Part shown: positions 43,308 through 51,666 of the stretch, one piece after another
How the letters are laid out: every line of letters begins with the position of its first letter
Numbering within the stretch: the stretch's first letter is position 1
Origin: an uncultured Prevotella sp.
GTDB taxonomy: Bacteria; Bacteroidota; Bacteroidia; Bacteroidales; Bacteroidaceae
Length of the DNA: 64,000 bases
NCBI GenBank assembly: GCA_900554545.1
Contig: USHW01000005.1
Location: forward strand, 15,370-79,369
Direction: 5' to 3'
Program-made: the position numbers and the translations under genes
Notes under the pieces: model-generated
The model's input: the letters and a program-made list of their open reading frames with translations, nothing else
Databases searched by the model: none
Told to the model about the DNA's origin: nothing

Positions 43308-44348
43308 ATGAGCAGACTGATACGCCCTGAAGGCTACAAGCCGCTGCTGGACATGCGGCAGACCGAACAGGGGATAAAGCTGATAAAAGAGTTCTTCCAG
43401 GCCAACCTGTCGGCCGAGTTGCGGCTGCGCCGCGTCACGGCACCGCTGTTCGTGCTCCAGGGACTCGGCATAAACGACGACCTGAACGGTGTGGAACGCC
43501 CCGTGACGTTTCCCGTCAAAGACCTCGGCGACGCCAAGGCGGAGGTTGTACACTCGCTGGCGAAATGGAAAAGGCTCACCCTTGCCGACTACGCCGTAGA
43601 GCCGGGCTACGGCATATACACCGACATGAACGCCATACGGGCCGACGAAGAGCTTGACAACCTGCACTCGCTGTATGTTGACCAGTGGGACTGGGAGGCG
43701 GTAATCACCCCCGCACAGCGCACGCTCGACTGCCTCAAATCCACAGTGCGCCGCATATATTCCGCCATAAGGCGCACCGAATTCATTGTGTGCGAGCGCT
43801 ACGCCGGCATCATTGAGCCGTTCCTGCCCGAAGAAATACACTTCATCCACAGTGAAGACCTGCTCGAAATGTACCCCGGAATGAGCGCAAAAGAGCGCGA
43901 AGACGCCATCTGCCGCAAGCTCGGGGCCGTGTTCATCATCGGCATAGGCGCCCCTCTGGCCGACGGCAAGCCGCACGACGGCCGCTCGCCTGACTACGAC
44001 GACTGGACAACGCCGACCGACGGCGGCCACAAAGGGCTTAACGGCGACATACTGATATGGTATCCGACGCTGCAACGCGCCGTCGAACTGTCGTCAATGG
44101 GCATACGCGTAGACCGCGAGACAATGCTGCGCCAGCTCGACATGACCGGCCAGCAGGCCCGTAAGGAGCTGTACTTCCACCGCCGCCTGCTTGCAGGCGA
44201 ACTGCCGCAGAGCATCGGCGGAGGCATAGGCCAGAGCCGCCTGTGCATGATTCTGCTGCACAAGGCGCACGTAGGGGAAATACAAGCCAGCGTATGGCCG
44301 CAAGACATGCTCGACGAATGCGCGTGCCTCGGCATGGCGATAATATGA
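43308..44348 (+). CDS. asnA: Aspartate--ammonia ligase
   Basis: 346 residues. Characteristic segments of AsnA: LRLRRVTAPLFVLQGLGIND, DLNGVERPVTFPVK, EVVHSLAKWKRLTLADY, and GIYTDMNAIRADEELDNLHS, followed by YVDQWDWEAVI. Near the end, SIGGGIGQSRLCMILLHKAH is the class II aminoacyl-tRNA-synthetase-like motif 3 region. It makes asparagine from aspartate, ammonia and ATP. It shares a promoter with dnaX, 48 bp downstream. Confidence 0.96.
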   Translation: MSRLIRPEGYKPLLDMRQTEQGIKLIKEFFQANLSAELRLRRVTAPLFVLQGLGINDDLNGVERPVTFPVKDLGDAKAEVVHSLAKWKRLTLADYAVEPGYGIYTDMNAIRADEELDNLHSLYVDQWDWEAVITPAQRTLDCLKSTVRRIYSAIRRTEFIVCERYAGIIEPFLPEEIHFIHSEDLLEMYPGMSAKEREDAICRKLGAVFIIGIGAPLADGKPHDGRSPDYDDWTTPTDGGHKGLNGDILIWYPTLQRAVELSSMGIRVDRETMLRQLDMTGQQARKELYFHRRLLAGELPQSIGGGIGQSRLCMILLHKAHVGEIQASVWPQDMLDECACLGMAII

Positions 44349-44396
44349 CAACGCGGCGCAGCCATCCACATTTAGCAACAACACCTATTTAATATT

Positions 44397-46202
44397 ATGC
44401 AAGAATACATAGTTTCGGCCAGAAAATACAGGCCGCAGTCATTCGACAGCGTGGTAGGACAGGAAGCGCTTACAACCACACTGCGCAACGCCGTGAAAAG
44501 CGGTAAGCTGGCTCACGCCTACCTGTTCTGCGGGCCGCGCGGCGTCGGCAAGACCACCTGCGCACGCATCTTCGCCAAGGCAATCAACTGTCTCAACCCC
44601 ACGGCGGACGGTGAAGCATGCAACGAATGCGAGAGTTGCCGCGCCTTCGACGAACAACGCTCGTTCAATATCTTCGAACTTGACGCGGCGAGCAACAACT
44701 CCGTCGAGAACATCAAAGCCCTGATGGAACAGACGCGGATACCGCCGCAGGTCGGCAAATACAAGGTATTCATCATCGACGAGGTGCACATGCTGTCAAC
44801 GGCGGCGTTCAACGCATTCCTGAAAACCCTTGAGGAACCGCCCGCCCACGTAGTGTTCATACTCGCAACGACAGAGAAGCACAAAATACTTCCTACCATC
44901 CTGTCGCGCTGCCAAATATATGACTTCGAACGGATGACCGTGCCCGGCATAGTGAACCAGCTGAAGAAGGTGGCCGCAGGGGAAGGCGTCAAGTATGAGG
45001 ATGCGGCTCTTGAAGTGATTGCGGAGAAGGCCGACGGCGGCATGAGGGATGCTCTCTCCATATTCGACCAGGCCGCCAGCTTCTGCCAGGGCGACATAAC
45101 ATACGCCAAAGTCATTGAAGACCTCAACGTACTCGACGCCGACAACTACTTCAACATCATCGACCTGTGCCTTCAGAACAAGACGGCGGAGCTTATGGCG
45201 CTGCTCGACAGTATAATAAGAAAAGGCTTCGACGGCGCCAACCTGATATCAGGCTTGGCGGCACACACGCGCAACGTGCTCATGGCACGCGACGAACAGA
45301 CGCTCCCACTGCTGCATGCAGGCGAACGCCAGACGGCGCGTTACCGCGAACAGGCACAGCGGTGCACGCCCAAGTTCCTGTACAGCGCGCTGAAGATAAT
45401 GAACGACTGCGACATAAACTACCGCCAAAGCGGCAACAAGCGGCTTTTAGTGGAGCTTACGTTGATAGAGATGTCGCAGCTGACGCAGCCCGATGATGAC
45501 GGTGCAAGCTCGGGGCGTGGCCCTAAAAGACTGAAATCCCTGTTCAAAAGACTTACGGGTGCGAAGCCGCAAGAGGCTAAGCAGGTGGCCGAGGAAGCGC
45601 GCCCGACAACCGCTGCGGCCGTAAGCGGAAGCGCGGAAAGCCGCAAGACCGAATCACAAACACAGCCTACGACGCACCAGGAGCAGACCGCCGGGCAGCA
45701 GCAGGCAGCCCCGGCAAATCCTCTTCGCGGCCTGAAACTGTCGCGGATAGGCAAGACTTTCGAAAACCTTAGACGCGGAGCGGAGGAGCGCAAGCCTGTA
45801 GAAGAGGTGCAGGAAGTGGTACACGATGACGGCGGACGCAACACCTTCACCGAAGAACAGTTGCTTACACAATGGACGGCCATGTGCAACCGCATGCCGC
45901 AGAGCATGACCGGAATAGCCGCCAGGATGAAAAACATGGAGCCGAAAATAACGTCTTTCCCTGACATTGAAGTCGTTGTTGACAACAAGATACTGCTCGA
46001 CGACATGCAGAAGATAAGGGGACGCATACAGAACACTCTCGCACTGGCGCTGAAAAACAGCGCGATAAGCCTCAACCTGCGGTTGGCGAAACCGGAAGAA
46101 ATCAAGCGCATCCCGACCAACCGCGAACGTTTTGACGAACTGAAGAACGAAAACAAGGCATTTGCGAAGCTCAGCCAGATGCTGGGACTTGAGCTTGAGT
46201 AG
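44397..46202 (+). CDS. dnaX: DNA polymerase III subunit gamma/tau
   Basis: 601 residues. The AAA+ clamp-loader domain spans about 1-360: Walker A GPRGVGKT at 46-53, a four-cysteine zinc cluster (NCLNPTADGEACNECESCRA), DEVH box IIDEVHMLSTAAFNAFLKTL and sensor segment ILATTEKHKILPTILSRCQ. A low-complexity linker rich in Gln, Thr, Ala (about 385-450) separates it from a C-terminal tau-like domain that contacts polymerase alpha. It loads the beta clamp during replication. No obvious frameshift signal for a separate gamma form was seen. Second gene after asnA. Confidence 0.96.
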   Translation: MQEYIVSARKYRPQSFDSVVGQEALTTTLRNAVKSGKLAHAYLFCGPRGVGKTTCARIFAKAINCLNPTADGEACNECESCRAFDEQRSFNIFELDAASNNSVENIKALMEQTRIPPQVGKYKVFIIDEVHMLSTAAFNAFLKTLEEPPAHVVFILATTEKHKILPTILSRCQIYDFERMTVPGIVNQLKKVAAGEGVKYEDAALEVIAEKADGGMRDALSIFDQAASFCQGDITYAKVIEDLNVLDADNYFNIIDLCLQNKTAELMALLDSIIRKGFDGANLISGLAAHTRNVLMARDEQTLPLLHAGERQTARYREQAQRCTPKFLYSALKIMNDCDINYRQSGNKRLLVELTLIEMSQLTQPDDDGASSGRGPKRLKSLFKRLTGAKPQEAKQVAEEARPTTAAAVSGSAESRKTESQTQPTTHQEQTAGQQQAAPANPLRGLKLSRIGKTFENLRRGAEERKPVEEVQEVVHDDGGRNTFTEEQLLTQWTAMCNRMPQSMTGIAARMKNMEPKITSFPDIEVVVDNKILLDDMQKIRGRIQNTLALALKNSAISLNLRLAKPEEIKRIPTNRERFDELKNENKAFAKLSQMLGLELE

Positions 46203-46209
46203 CTTTTTT

Positions 46210-46361
46210 AGTCAACAAGATACAAGTTTTAAGTCAACAAGTAGACAAGTGACGAGCAGACAAGGGGATTTGCCGAGGTGATTGATGGCAAAACATATAT
46301 CCTTGTCTGCTCGTCACTTGTCTACTTGTTGACTTAAAACTTGTCTACTTGTTGACTTAAA
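46210..46361. terminator. Long hairpin between convergent dnaX and lipocalin-like gene
   Basis: The left arm (46210-46266) contains AAGTCAACAAGTAGACAAGT and GACGAGCAGACAAGG. The right arm (46301-46361) contains CCTTGTCTGCTCGTC, ACTTGTCTACTTGTTGACTT and a second ACTTGTCTACTTGTTGACTT copy. The stem exceeds 45 bp and fills the gap between two convergent genes, so it should stop transcription from both sides. Confidence 0.7.
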
Positions 46362-46363
46362 AA

Positions 46364-46813
46364 TCAGAACCTTTTTAGCTGCAATGTGGCGTAATCGGAA
46401 CGCAGAACGAGGTTGTCACCGTCGGCAACGACAACCTCAAACTCTGTAGTCGTCGCATTCATGCCGAACGGCAGCAGCTCGTCCACCGTGGCGTCCTCGT
46501 GCGCATCGCTCGTGGCGGCACGCCGTTTGAAATCACGCATCACAACTTTCTTGCGCCCGTCCTTGTACTCAAAACGGGCGACAAACGAACCGTAACCGTT
46601 GGGGCCGTCCTTTTCTGACACTTCGACGACCATCCGCGTTATGCCGTAATACAGCCTTTCACAGTCGTGCACCTCACCGTCGGCATTTGTCTCGAAACGT
46701 TCCAGCTGCCAAAAGCCTTCTATATCCTCGTCGATTGGGTCTTTCCAGTCGCACGAACTGCACACCGCGCAGGCCAGCAAGGCCGCAAATGCCATCTTAA
46801 TTACTTTGCCCAT
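46364..46813 (-). CDS. Lipocalin-like lipoprotein
   Basis: 149 residues with a lipoprotein signal (MGKVIKMAFAALLACAVCSSC), cysteine at 21. The mature protein starts DWKDPIDEDIEGFWQLERFE; the GFWQLERFE element and the following beta-strands (FVARFEYKDGRKKVVMRDF, EFEVVVADGDNLVLRSDYAT) fit the small lipocalin-like lipoproteins common in Bacteroidetes. Ligand unknown. It overlaps the Wzi-family gene by 13 bp and is transcribed after it. Confidence 0.7.
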   Translation of the reverse strand: MGKVIKMAFAALLACAVCSSCDWKDPIDEDIEGFWQLERFETNADGEVHDCERLYYGITRMVVEVSEKDGPNGYGSFVARFEYKDGRKKVVMRDFKRRAATSDAHEDATVDELLPFGMNATTTEFEVVVADGDNLVLRSDYATLQLKRF

Positions 46814-48282
46814 AATATTCCGCTTTTCCTTATTGTCAACATTCCTCCTACACTGCTGCCGAGATAGTCGCCGTCGTCGATGCCGCAGGAAGCCTCAAAC
46901 TGCCATCCTTTCAGCCGCTTCGGCGTGTACGTAAGCTCGAATAGCATGCTGTTCTGATGCCTCGTCTCGTCCAACGGCACATTATAAGTGCCCCAGTGGC
47001 GCGTAAACGACAGGAGCATGCGGTAAGCCAGTTCGCTTGTCGGGTCGCCGCTTATGCCCACATGATGGGCTTTCAGCCTGTTGCTGTGGAACAACAGACT
47101 GCCGTCGCTGTTGTAGACAGGTCCGTAGGCAAAGGGGTGCCCTATGTTCTGTCCCCAATGCGTCCAGGGGTATGTTGTATGGTTGTAATAATCGTCGCGG
47201 CCGCTCATCTGCAAGTCGGTGAACGACCCGGCAACGCCGTCGTAGAGCACCGGTCCGGTCTGGTCGGTGGTGCACAACCCTTCCCAAAGCACCTTCGTAG
47301 CCACTGGGTTCTTTGGAAGAGTAACCTCAACGCCTATGTGTCCGTCCTTCCACCGCCCGTACTGCCACGTCAGCTGCGAGTGGTCGTCGAAGAAATGCTC
47401 ATAATACAGGCGCGCTTTCCAAGTCTTCGCCTCATAGTTAAGTGCGAAGTTCCAGCTTCCAGTGTGGTTTCCGTCAATGTTTTCCACAGTGCCTTCCTGT
47501 TTGGGGATTAGCGCCTTGAAAAAGTCTTTTATGCCGCTGGGCATGTCGGCCACGAGCGAAAGCGAGCCGTCGGGCTGCATCTTCCACAGGCTTCCGCCAA
47601 ACTGCGCCGTCTCAAGCATGCCTATTTCCATTGTCAGAGGAAACTTCTCGGCATTGCCCACACGGAACATCATAGACTTTGTATGGTATATTACGTTCTT
47701 TGAAAACTGCTTGTCTGCCGCCACAAAGTCCTCGCGCCAGCGTCCGTCAGTCAGTAATCCGTAACCGATGTGTCCCTTCACGCCGAGCCAGCCCTTGGTA
47801 AAAGGCACGTTCCAATAGTCTTTCACTGCGAGCCTTACCTGCGGTATGGGGCGTGCGTTCGGGCCTTCAACCATCGCGCCGCTTGACAGCCGCATGTCCT
47901 TGTCCAAAGGGAAAGAGCCTCGCTCCTTGCTGCCCACACTCAAAGTCAGCACCTTCCACGACAAGTCGGCATACGCCTGCTGCACCACGAACGGAGCCGA
48001 CTGGTCAACAGTGCCGGCCAAGTCAAGCCCGGCCTGCAAGCTCCAGCCGCGGCCGAAGCGTGTGTCATACTGAACTCCGGCGCGCAGGTATCCGCTGTTG
48101 GGGCGCTCGGAAGACAGGCCGTAGCGGTTGGCCGTAAACCATAGCGGCGCATACTTGCCCGACGAGGCATTGGCCGACAGCTCCACTTCATAGCGGAGCG
48201 AGTCTTCCCGCGCCGCCGCATGGAGAAAGCACAGAGGCAGAACGGCGGCCATGAAAATCCTGATTACCTTCATTTTACGCAT
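46801..48282 (-). CDS. Capsule assembly Wzi-family outer-membrane protein
   Basis: About 493 residues from the ATG at 48280-48282 (MRKMKVIRIFMAAVLPLCFL) with a signal peptide. The mature protein is beta-barrel-like: RYEVELSANASSGKYAPLWF, TANRYGLSSERPNSGYLRAG, WSLQAGLDLAGTVDQSAPFV, LTLSVGSKERGSFPLDKDMR. These segments are the pattern of the Wzi family, whose founding member helps attach capsule to the outer membrane. Here it is 5 kb from the capsule locus, separated by asnA-dnaX. The frame extends 24 codons further upstream without support. Confidence 0.85.
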   Translation of the reverse strand: MRKMKVIRIFMAAVLPLCFLHAAAREDSLRYEVELSANASSGKYAPLWFTANRYGLSSERPNSGYLRAGVQYDTRFGRGWSLQAGLDLAGTVDQSAPFVVQQAYADLSWKVLTLSVGSKERGSFPLDKDMRLSSGAMVEGPNARPIPQVRLAVKDYWNVPFTKGWLGVKGHIGYGLLTDGRWREDFVAADKQFSKNVIYHTKSMMFRVGNAEKFPLTMEIGMLETAQFGGSLWKMQPDGSLSLVADMPSGIKDFFKALIPKQEGTVENIDGNHTGSWNFALNYEAKTWKARLYYEHFFDDHSQLTWQYGRWKDGHIGVEVTLPKNPVATKVLWEGLCTTDQTGPVLYDGVAGSFTDLQMSGRDDYYNHTTYPWTHWGQNIGHPFAYGPVYNSDGSLLFHSNRLKAHHVGISGDPTSELAYRMLLSFTRHWGTYNVPLDETRHQNSMLFELTYTPKRLKGWQFEASCGIDDGDYLGSSVGGMLTIRKSGILWAK

Positions 48283-48340
48283 TGAATAAAAAACGGCCGA
48301 CGGCAAACGCCGCCGACACTTACGTCTATATTTAACGCGG

Positions 48341-48348
48341 CAAAAGTA
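48341..48348 (-). promoter_or_regulatory. Candidate -7 box of the Wzi-family gene
   Basis: TACTTTTG on the minus strand, matching TAnnTTTG; the -33 is only T-rich. The leader contains a GC-rich hairpin (GTCGGCGGCGTTTGCCGTCGGC type) at about 48293-48318. Confidence 0.4.
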
Positions 48349-48403
48349 CAACAAAAATCCCGTCCGTTAAAATTATAGCGGCAAAAAGTAACCGGGCATG
48401 ACG

Positions 48404-48490
48404 CGAAAGGACGTCTTTTGCATTGCGAAAAGCCATGTTTTGCCTTATGAAAGGCCACCTTTTACAATTCAAAAGACGGCCTTTTACAAC
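48404..48490. repeat. 22-bp-unit GGCC repeat element, copy 5
   Basis: Units AAAGGACGTCTTTTG, AAAAGCCATGTTTTG, AAAGGCCACCTTTTA and AAAAGACGGCCTTTTA in 22-bp steps, followed by ACATTGAGTATCAACGGATT. That tail recurs after copy 6 (TTATCAACGGGTT). It lies between divergent genes; the 48349-48598 gap has no gene. Confidence 0.65.
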
Positions 48491-48598
48491 ACATTGAGTA
48501 TCAACGGATTACAAGACCGGCTGCAATTTGGCCAAACAATCAGTAAATGATGTACAACCATCAGTAATCAATATACACACGCAATGGCGCAAACAGCC

Positions 48599-48606
48599 TA
48601 TCTTTG
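48599..48606 (+). promoter_or_regulatory. Candidate -7 box of the secreted flavodoxin gene
   Basis: TATCTTTG followed by CAAC, 28 bp before the ATG at 48634. No clear -33 TTTG at the right spacing. Confidence 0.45.
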
Positions 48607-48633
48607 CAACCGTTAAAACAAGAAAGGAAAAAT

Positions 48634-49437
48634 ATGAAAAGGATGATTTTTACACTCGCGGCCACGCTCATGGCCGCCATTACGCTAAGTGCGAGGACTC
48701 TGATTGTGTATTACAGCTTCACCAACAACACGCACACCATAGTGACCGACCTGCGCACACAGCTGCCAAACGCCGACGTGGCAAGGATTGAACCGGCCGA
48801 GGAAGGCATAGACTACGCCGCCAACGGCTACGCCATAGGCAGCGCGCTGATAGCCGCCATAAGGGAGAACCCTGACGACGCGGCGTCGTATCCGGAAATA
48901 AAGCCGGTAACGGTAAACCTTAACGACTATGACGACATCATCGTGGCGGCGCCCCTGTGGTGGAGCCAGATGGCCGCACCGATGCAGACATACCTGTTCC
49001 ACAACGGCGCGCGGATGGCAGGCAAGCGCATAGGACTCATAGTGTCGAGCGCAAGCAGCGGCATCAGCGGCGTGGAGGCCGACGCGCACAGGCTGATACC
49101 CGGCGGCAACTTCGTAAGCCCGAGCCTATGGATACGCTCGTCGCAGACTTCAAACTGCCACGAAATGACAGCCGGATGGCTTGAAGAGACGGGGCGGAAT
49201 ACAAGCAGCGGAATAACCGGCGCAAGCGTTGGAGACTCCCCCAAGGTGAGATACGCCGACGGAATGCTGACCGTCAGCGGACAGTTTGACACTCTGCGAC
49301 TGTACGACTTGTCGGGACGGCTCGTGCTGACGGCATCGACAGGCGAGACGAACGTGAGCCAGCTGCCGCGCGGCATATACACCGTGAAGCTGAAAAACAG
49401 GCAGGAAGAGACGGCCGGAAAAATCGTAATAAAATGA
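48634..49437 (+). CDS. Secreted flavodoxin-fold protein with T9SS sorting tail
   Basis: 267 residues from the ATG at 48634 (MKRMIFTLAATLMAAITLSA), a clear signal peptide. The flavodoxin domain (about 20-175) has the phosphate loop VYYSFTNNTHTI, the strand DYDDIIVAAPLWWSQMAAPM and KRIGLIVSSASSGISGVEAD. After it comes a 75-residue C-terminal domain, VSGQFDTLRLYDLSGRLVLT through QLPRGIYTVKLKNRQEE and GKIVIK, which has the form of a type A type IX secretion signal. A flavodoxin exported through the Sec and T9SS routes is unusual, since these proteins are normally cytosolic electron carriers. It may be a surface FMN-binding quinone or nitro-reductase; that is inference. Confidence 0.82.
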   Translation: MKRMIFTLAATLMAAITLSARTLIVYYSFTNNTHTIVTDLRTQLPNADVARIEPAEEGIDYAANGYAIGSALIAAIRENPDDAASYPEIKPVTVNLNDYDDIIVAAPLWWSQMAAPMQTYLFHNGARMAGKRIGLIVSSASSGISGVEADAHRLIPGGNFVSPSLWIRSSQTSNCHEMTAGWLEETGRNTSSGITGASVGDSPKVRYADGMLTVSGQFDTLRLYDLSGRLVLTASTGETNVSQLPRGIYTVKLKNRQEETAGKIVIK

Positions 49438-49569
49438 CACAAGCCGTGCCATCCGCCACGGCAGCAAGCCCAACGCGGCACAGGCGGACAACCGACAAAC
49501 CGTAAAATGTATTGGCAAAACCGTAATGCGTGTATCGCCCGTGGCGCGCGTAATGCGTAACTTTGCAGC

Positions 49570-50283
49570 ATGAACAAAACATTTGAAAACATGACAAACA
49601 ACACTGACAACGGCAGGCCTTACATAGTCTGCCACATGATGTCGTCCGTTGACGGGCGCATAGACTGCGACATGACCGAAAACCTTGGCGACACTGACGC
49701 TTACTATGAAGCGCTGGACGAATTAGGATGCGACGCCAACCTGTCAGGCCGCGTAACAATGCAGATGCACACGGCGCTGCCGGGCACGTTCAAGGCTGAC
49801 GACACCACACCGATAGGCCGCGAGGCATGGCACAAGGCGGCGCACACGGGACGGTACGAGATAGGCATCGACACGCACGGAACGCTGCTCTGGCCCGACA
49901 ACGCGGCTGAAAACAACCTGCTGGTAATAACCGGCGAGGCTTGTCCGCGCCAATATCACGACCGCCTTACGGCACAGGGCATATCGTGGCTTGCCTGCGG
50001 CGGCAACGGCATCGACCTCGGACGCGCAGTGAAAATACTGCATGACGAATTTGAAGTAAACCGCCTCGCCATTGTCGGCGGCGGCCACATCAACGCCGCT
50101 TTCCTGACAGCCGGACTGCTGGACGAGGTAAGCCTAATCATAGGCGGCGGCATAGACGAGCGCAAGGGCATGACAGCCGTGTTCGACGGAATAGAGGACA
50201 TGGACTACCCCACCACCCTGCTGCAGCTTGAAGACGTACGCCGCATTGGCACGAACTCTGTGTGGATAAGGTATAAAAAGTGA
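49570..50283 (+). CDS. RibD C-terminal / dihydrofolate-reductase-like protein
   Basis: 237 residues. The start RPYIVCHMMSSVDGRIDCDM and the later NRLAIVGGGHINAAFLTAGL, then LDEVSLIIGGGIDERKGMT are the NADPH-binding pattern of the RibD C-terminal reductase family. It lacks the deaminase domain, so it is not a complete RibD. It may reduce a pyrimidine or pterin-like substrate; the true substrate is unknown. A TAACTTTG -7 box at 49558-49565 ends only 4 nt before this ATG, so the ATG at 49591 (MTNNTDNGRPYIV) may be the true start. Confidence 0.85.
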   Translation: MNKTFENMTNNTDNGRPYIVCHMMSSVDGRIDCDMTENLGDTDAYYEALDELGCDANLSGRVTMQMHTALPGTFKADDTTPIGREAWHKAAHTGRYEIGIDTHGTLLWPDNAAENNLLVITGEACPRQYHDRLTAQGISWLACGGNGIDLGRAVKILHDEFEVNRLAIVGGGHINAAFLTAGLLDEVSLIIGGGIDERKGMTAVFDGIEDMDYPTTLLQLEDVRRIGTNSVWIRYKK

Positions 50284-50407
50284 AAAGTGAACAACAGATA
50301 CTGCGCACTGCCGCTTTCTGTCAATTCACCCGGCAAACCGACGGGAGTCAATTGGAAACAGGAAATAAGGCTCACATCCTTCGGAAGGACTGGAGCGTAT
50401 TTTCAAC

Positions 50408-50490
50408 ATACGGTCTTTCGCTTTACAAAAGGCCATGAATTACAAGCCCAAAGGCCGTCTTTTACACGCTAAAAGACGGCCTTTTGCAAA
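50408..50490. repeat. 22-bp-unit GGCC repeat element, copy 6
   Basis: Units ACGGTCTTTCG, AAAAGGCCATGAATT, AAAGGCCGTCTTTTA and AAAAGACGGCCTTTTG, then the shared tail GTTATCAACGGGTTGCAG. The 50284-50696 gap otherwise shows no gene. Confidence 0.65.
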
Positions 50491-50696
50491 CCCTCTGGTT
50501 ATCAACGGGTTGCAGTATTGTTTTCCATAACGTTCCATTCGGTATTATTCCACACATCAAACACGCCCGGTCATGCCGGTACTCAGCGAGCGACCACTTG
50601 GCCGACGCCGGCATTCCGTCTGCTAAAATATAGTGAATATATGTTTAATAAATGCAAATCCGCTGTATTGCTGTCACATCCGAGCTTGCTGAAACG

Positions 50697-50704
50697 TATA
50701 TTTG
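50697..50704 (+). promoter_or_regulatory. Candidate -7 box before the exported protein gene
   Basis: TATATTTG, 27 bp before the ATG at 50731; no TTTG at the expected -33 position. It supports the internal start rather than the long upstream frame. Confidence 0.45.
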
Positions 50705-50730
50705 TCATACCGCAAAAACAAATTTCAGTT

Positions 50731-51576
50731 ATGGAAAAAAGCATTTGTAAAATCATGGCCGTAGTGCTAATCGCACTATGTCCGGGCGCAATTCAGGCCG
50801 GGAATGACGATTTCGGAAAGTTCAAAGGCGTGTGGGCAAGCGCCAAGCAAGAGGCCGTCATAACCGACTCGGTGATGATGTATTTCGCAAAAGACACCGT
50901 TACAGGCAACGGGTCGGCTGCGCTGTGCGTGCCGTCACGCAACATAAGCATGCTGACAACGTTCACGGCGGACACCATCCTGACGGAAAAAGCGCCGCAA
51001 TACCAGCTTGCACTGGCCGACGACGGCACGCTAAGCATTAACGGCGAGCGGCTGATGAAGGTGGAGGACATCGACATCACGCAGCCATACAACATGCCAT
51101 ACGCCACCGACAAGTGGCAGATAGGCCGCTGTTTGCAGGAGTGGCAGCTCGGAACAGCGGTAGAAACAAGCGGCAACGACATCGTTGTGATGGTCGGGAC
51201 AAACCGCAACTCGTTCATGTACGGCATCACCGGCGGCATGGTTTACCTGCGCGCGGCGGCTCTGCTGCATTGCAACGAAGGCTCGCTGTTCATCCAGAAC
51301 ATCCGCATGATGAAGAACCCGAACACTAAGGAGCGTTCAAACATCTTTTTCTACGACAGCCACGAGTTCCTGACACACCTGCCACAGATAGACAAGTCGA
51401 AGTTCAAGCCTGAGCAATGCGTCTTCGCAGGCGACGGGTTCATATACTGGTCGTACCAGAGCCACACGCCCGACGAGATAAAACTTAACGGCTGCGGCGA
51501 GACGTACACATACAAACGCACGCAAAAGGGCACGCCCGGCTTGATTGAATGGATAAAGTATGAACCGCAGAAATAA
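50731..51576 (+). CDS. Exported protein of unknown function
   Basis: 281 residues from the ATG at 50731 (MEKSICKIMAVVLIALCPGA), with a signal peptide cut probably after IQA. The open frame continues 71 codons upstream, but that part lies in a repeat region and upstream of the -7 box. The mature protein begins GNDDFGKFKGVWASAKQEAV; the GKFKGVW element recalls lipocalin-like beta-barrels, and much of the rest alternates short strands (DIVVMVGTNRNSFMYGITGG, CVFAGDGFIYWSYQSHTP). I do not recognise a family. It is convergent with the histidine-utilisation operon. Confidence 0.7.
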   Translation: MEKSICKIMAVVLIALCPGAIQAGNDDFGKFKGVWASAKQEAVITDSVMMYFAKDTVTGNGSAALCVPSRNISMLTTFTADTILTEKAPQYQLALADDGTLSINGERLMKVEDIDITQPYNMPYATDKWQIGRCLQEWQLGTAVETSGNDIVVMVGTNRNSFMYGITGGMVYLRAAALLHCNEGSLFIQNIRMMKNPNTKERSNIFFYDSHEFLTHLPQIDKSKFKPEQCVFAGDGFIYWSYQSHTPDEIKLNGCGETYTYKRTQKGTPGLIEWIKYEPQK

Positions 51577-51583
51577 ATTAACA

Positions 51584-51666
51584 GAGTAGAACGAAGGGTG
51601 AAGAATTAAAGTGTTTTTGATGTTGATGTCACTCTAATTCTTCACTCTTCGTTCTCCACTCTTCAC
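51584..51666. terminator. Hairpin between convergent exported-protein and hutI genes
   Basis: AGAACGAAGGGTGAAGAATT with AAAGTG on the left pairs with CACTCTAATTCTTCACTCTTCGTTCT on the right (given as CACTCTAATTC and TTCACTCTTCGTTCT). It is the same hairpin type as at 3.6 kb and should terminate both convergent transcripts. Confidence 0.7.

Noticed and set aside
46210..46361. Repeated ACTTGTCTACTTGTTGACTT considered as a small CRISPR or tandem array
   Set aside because: The copies are arms of one long hairpin between convergent genes, with no spacers.
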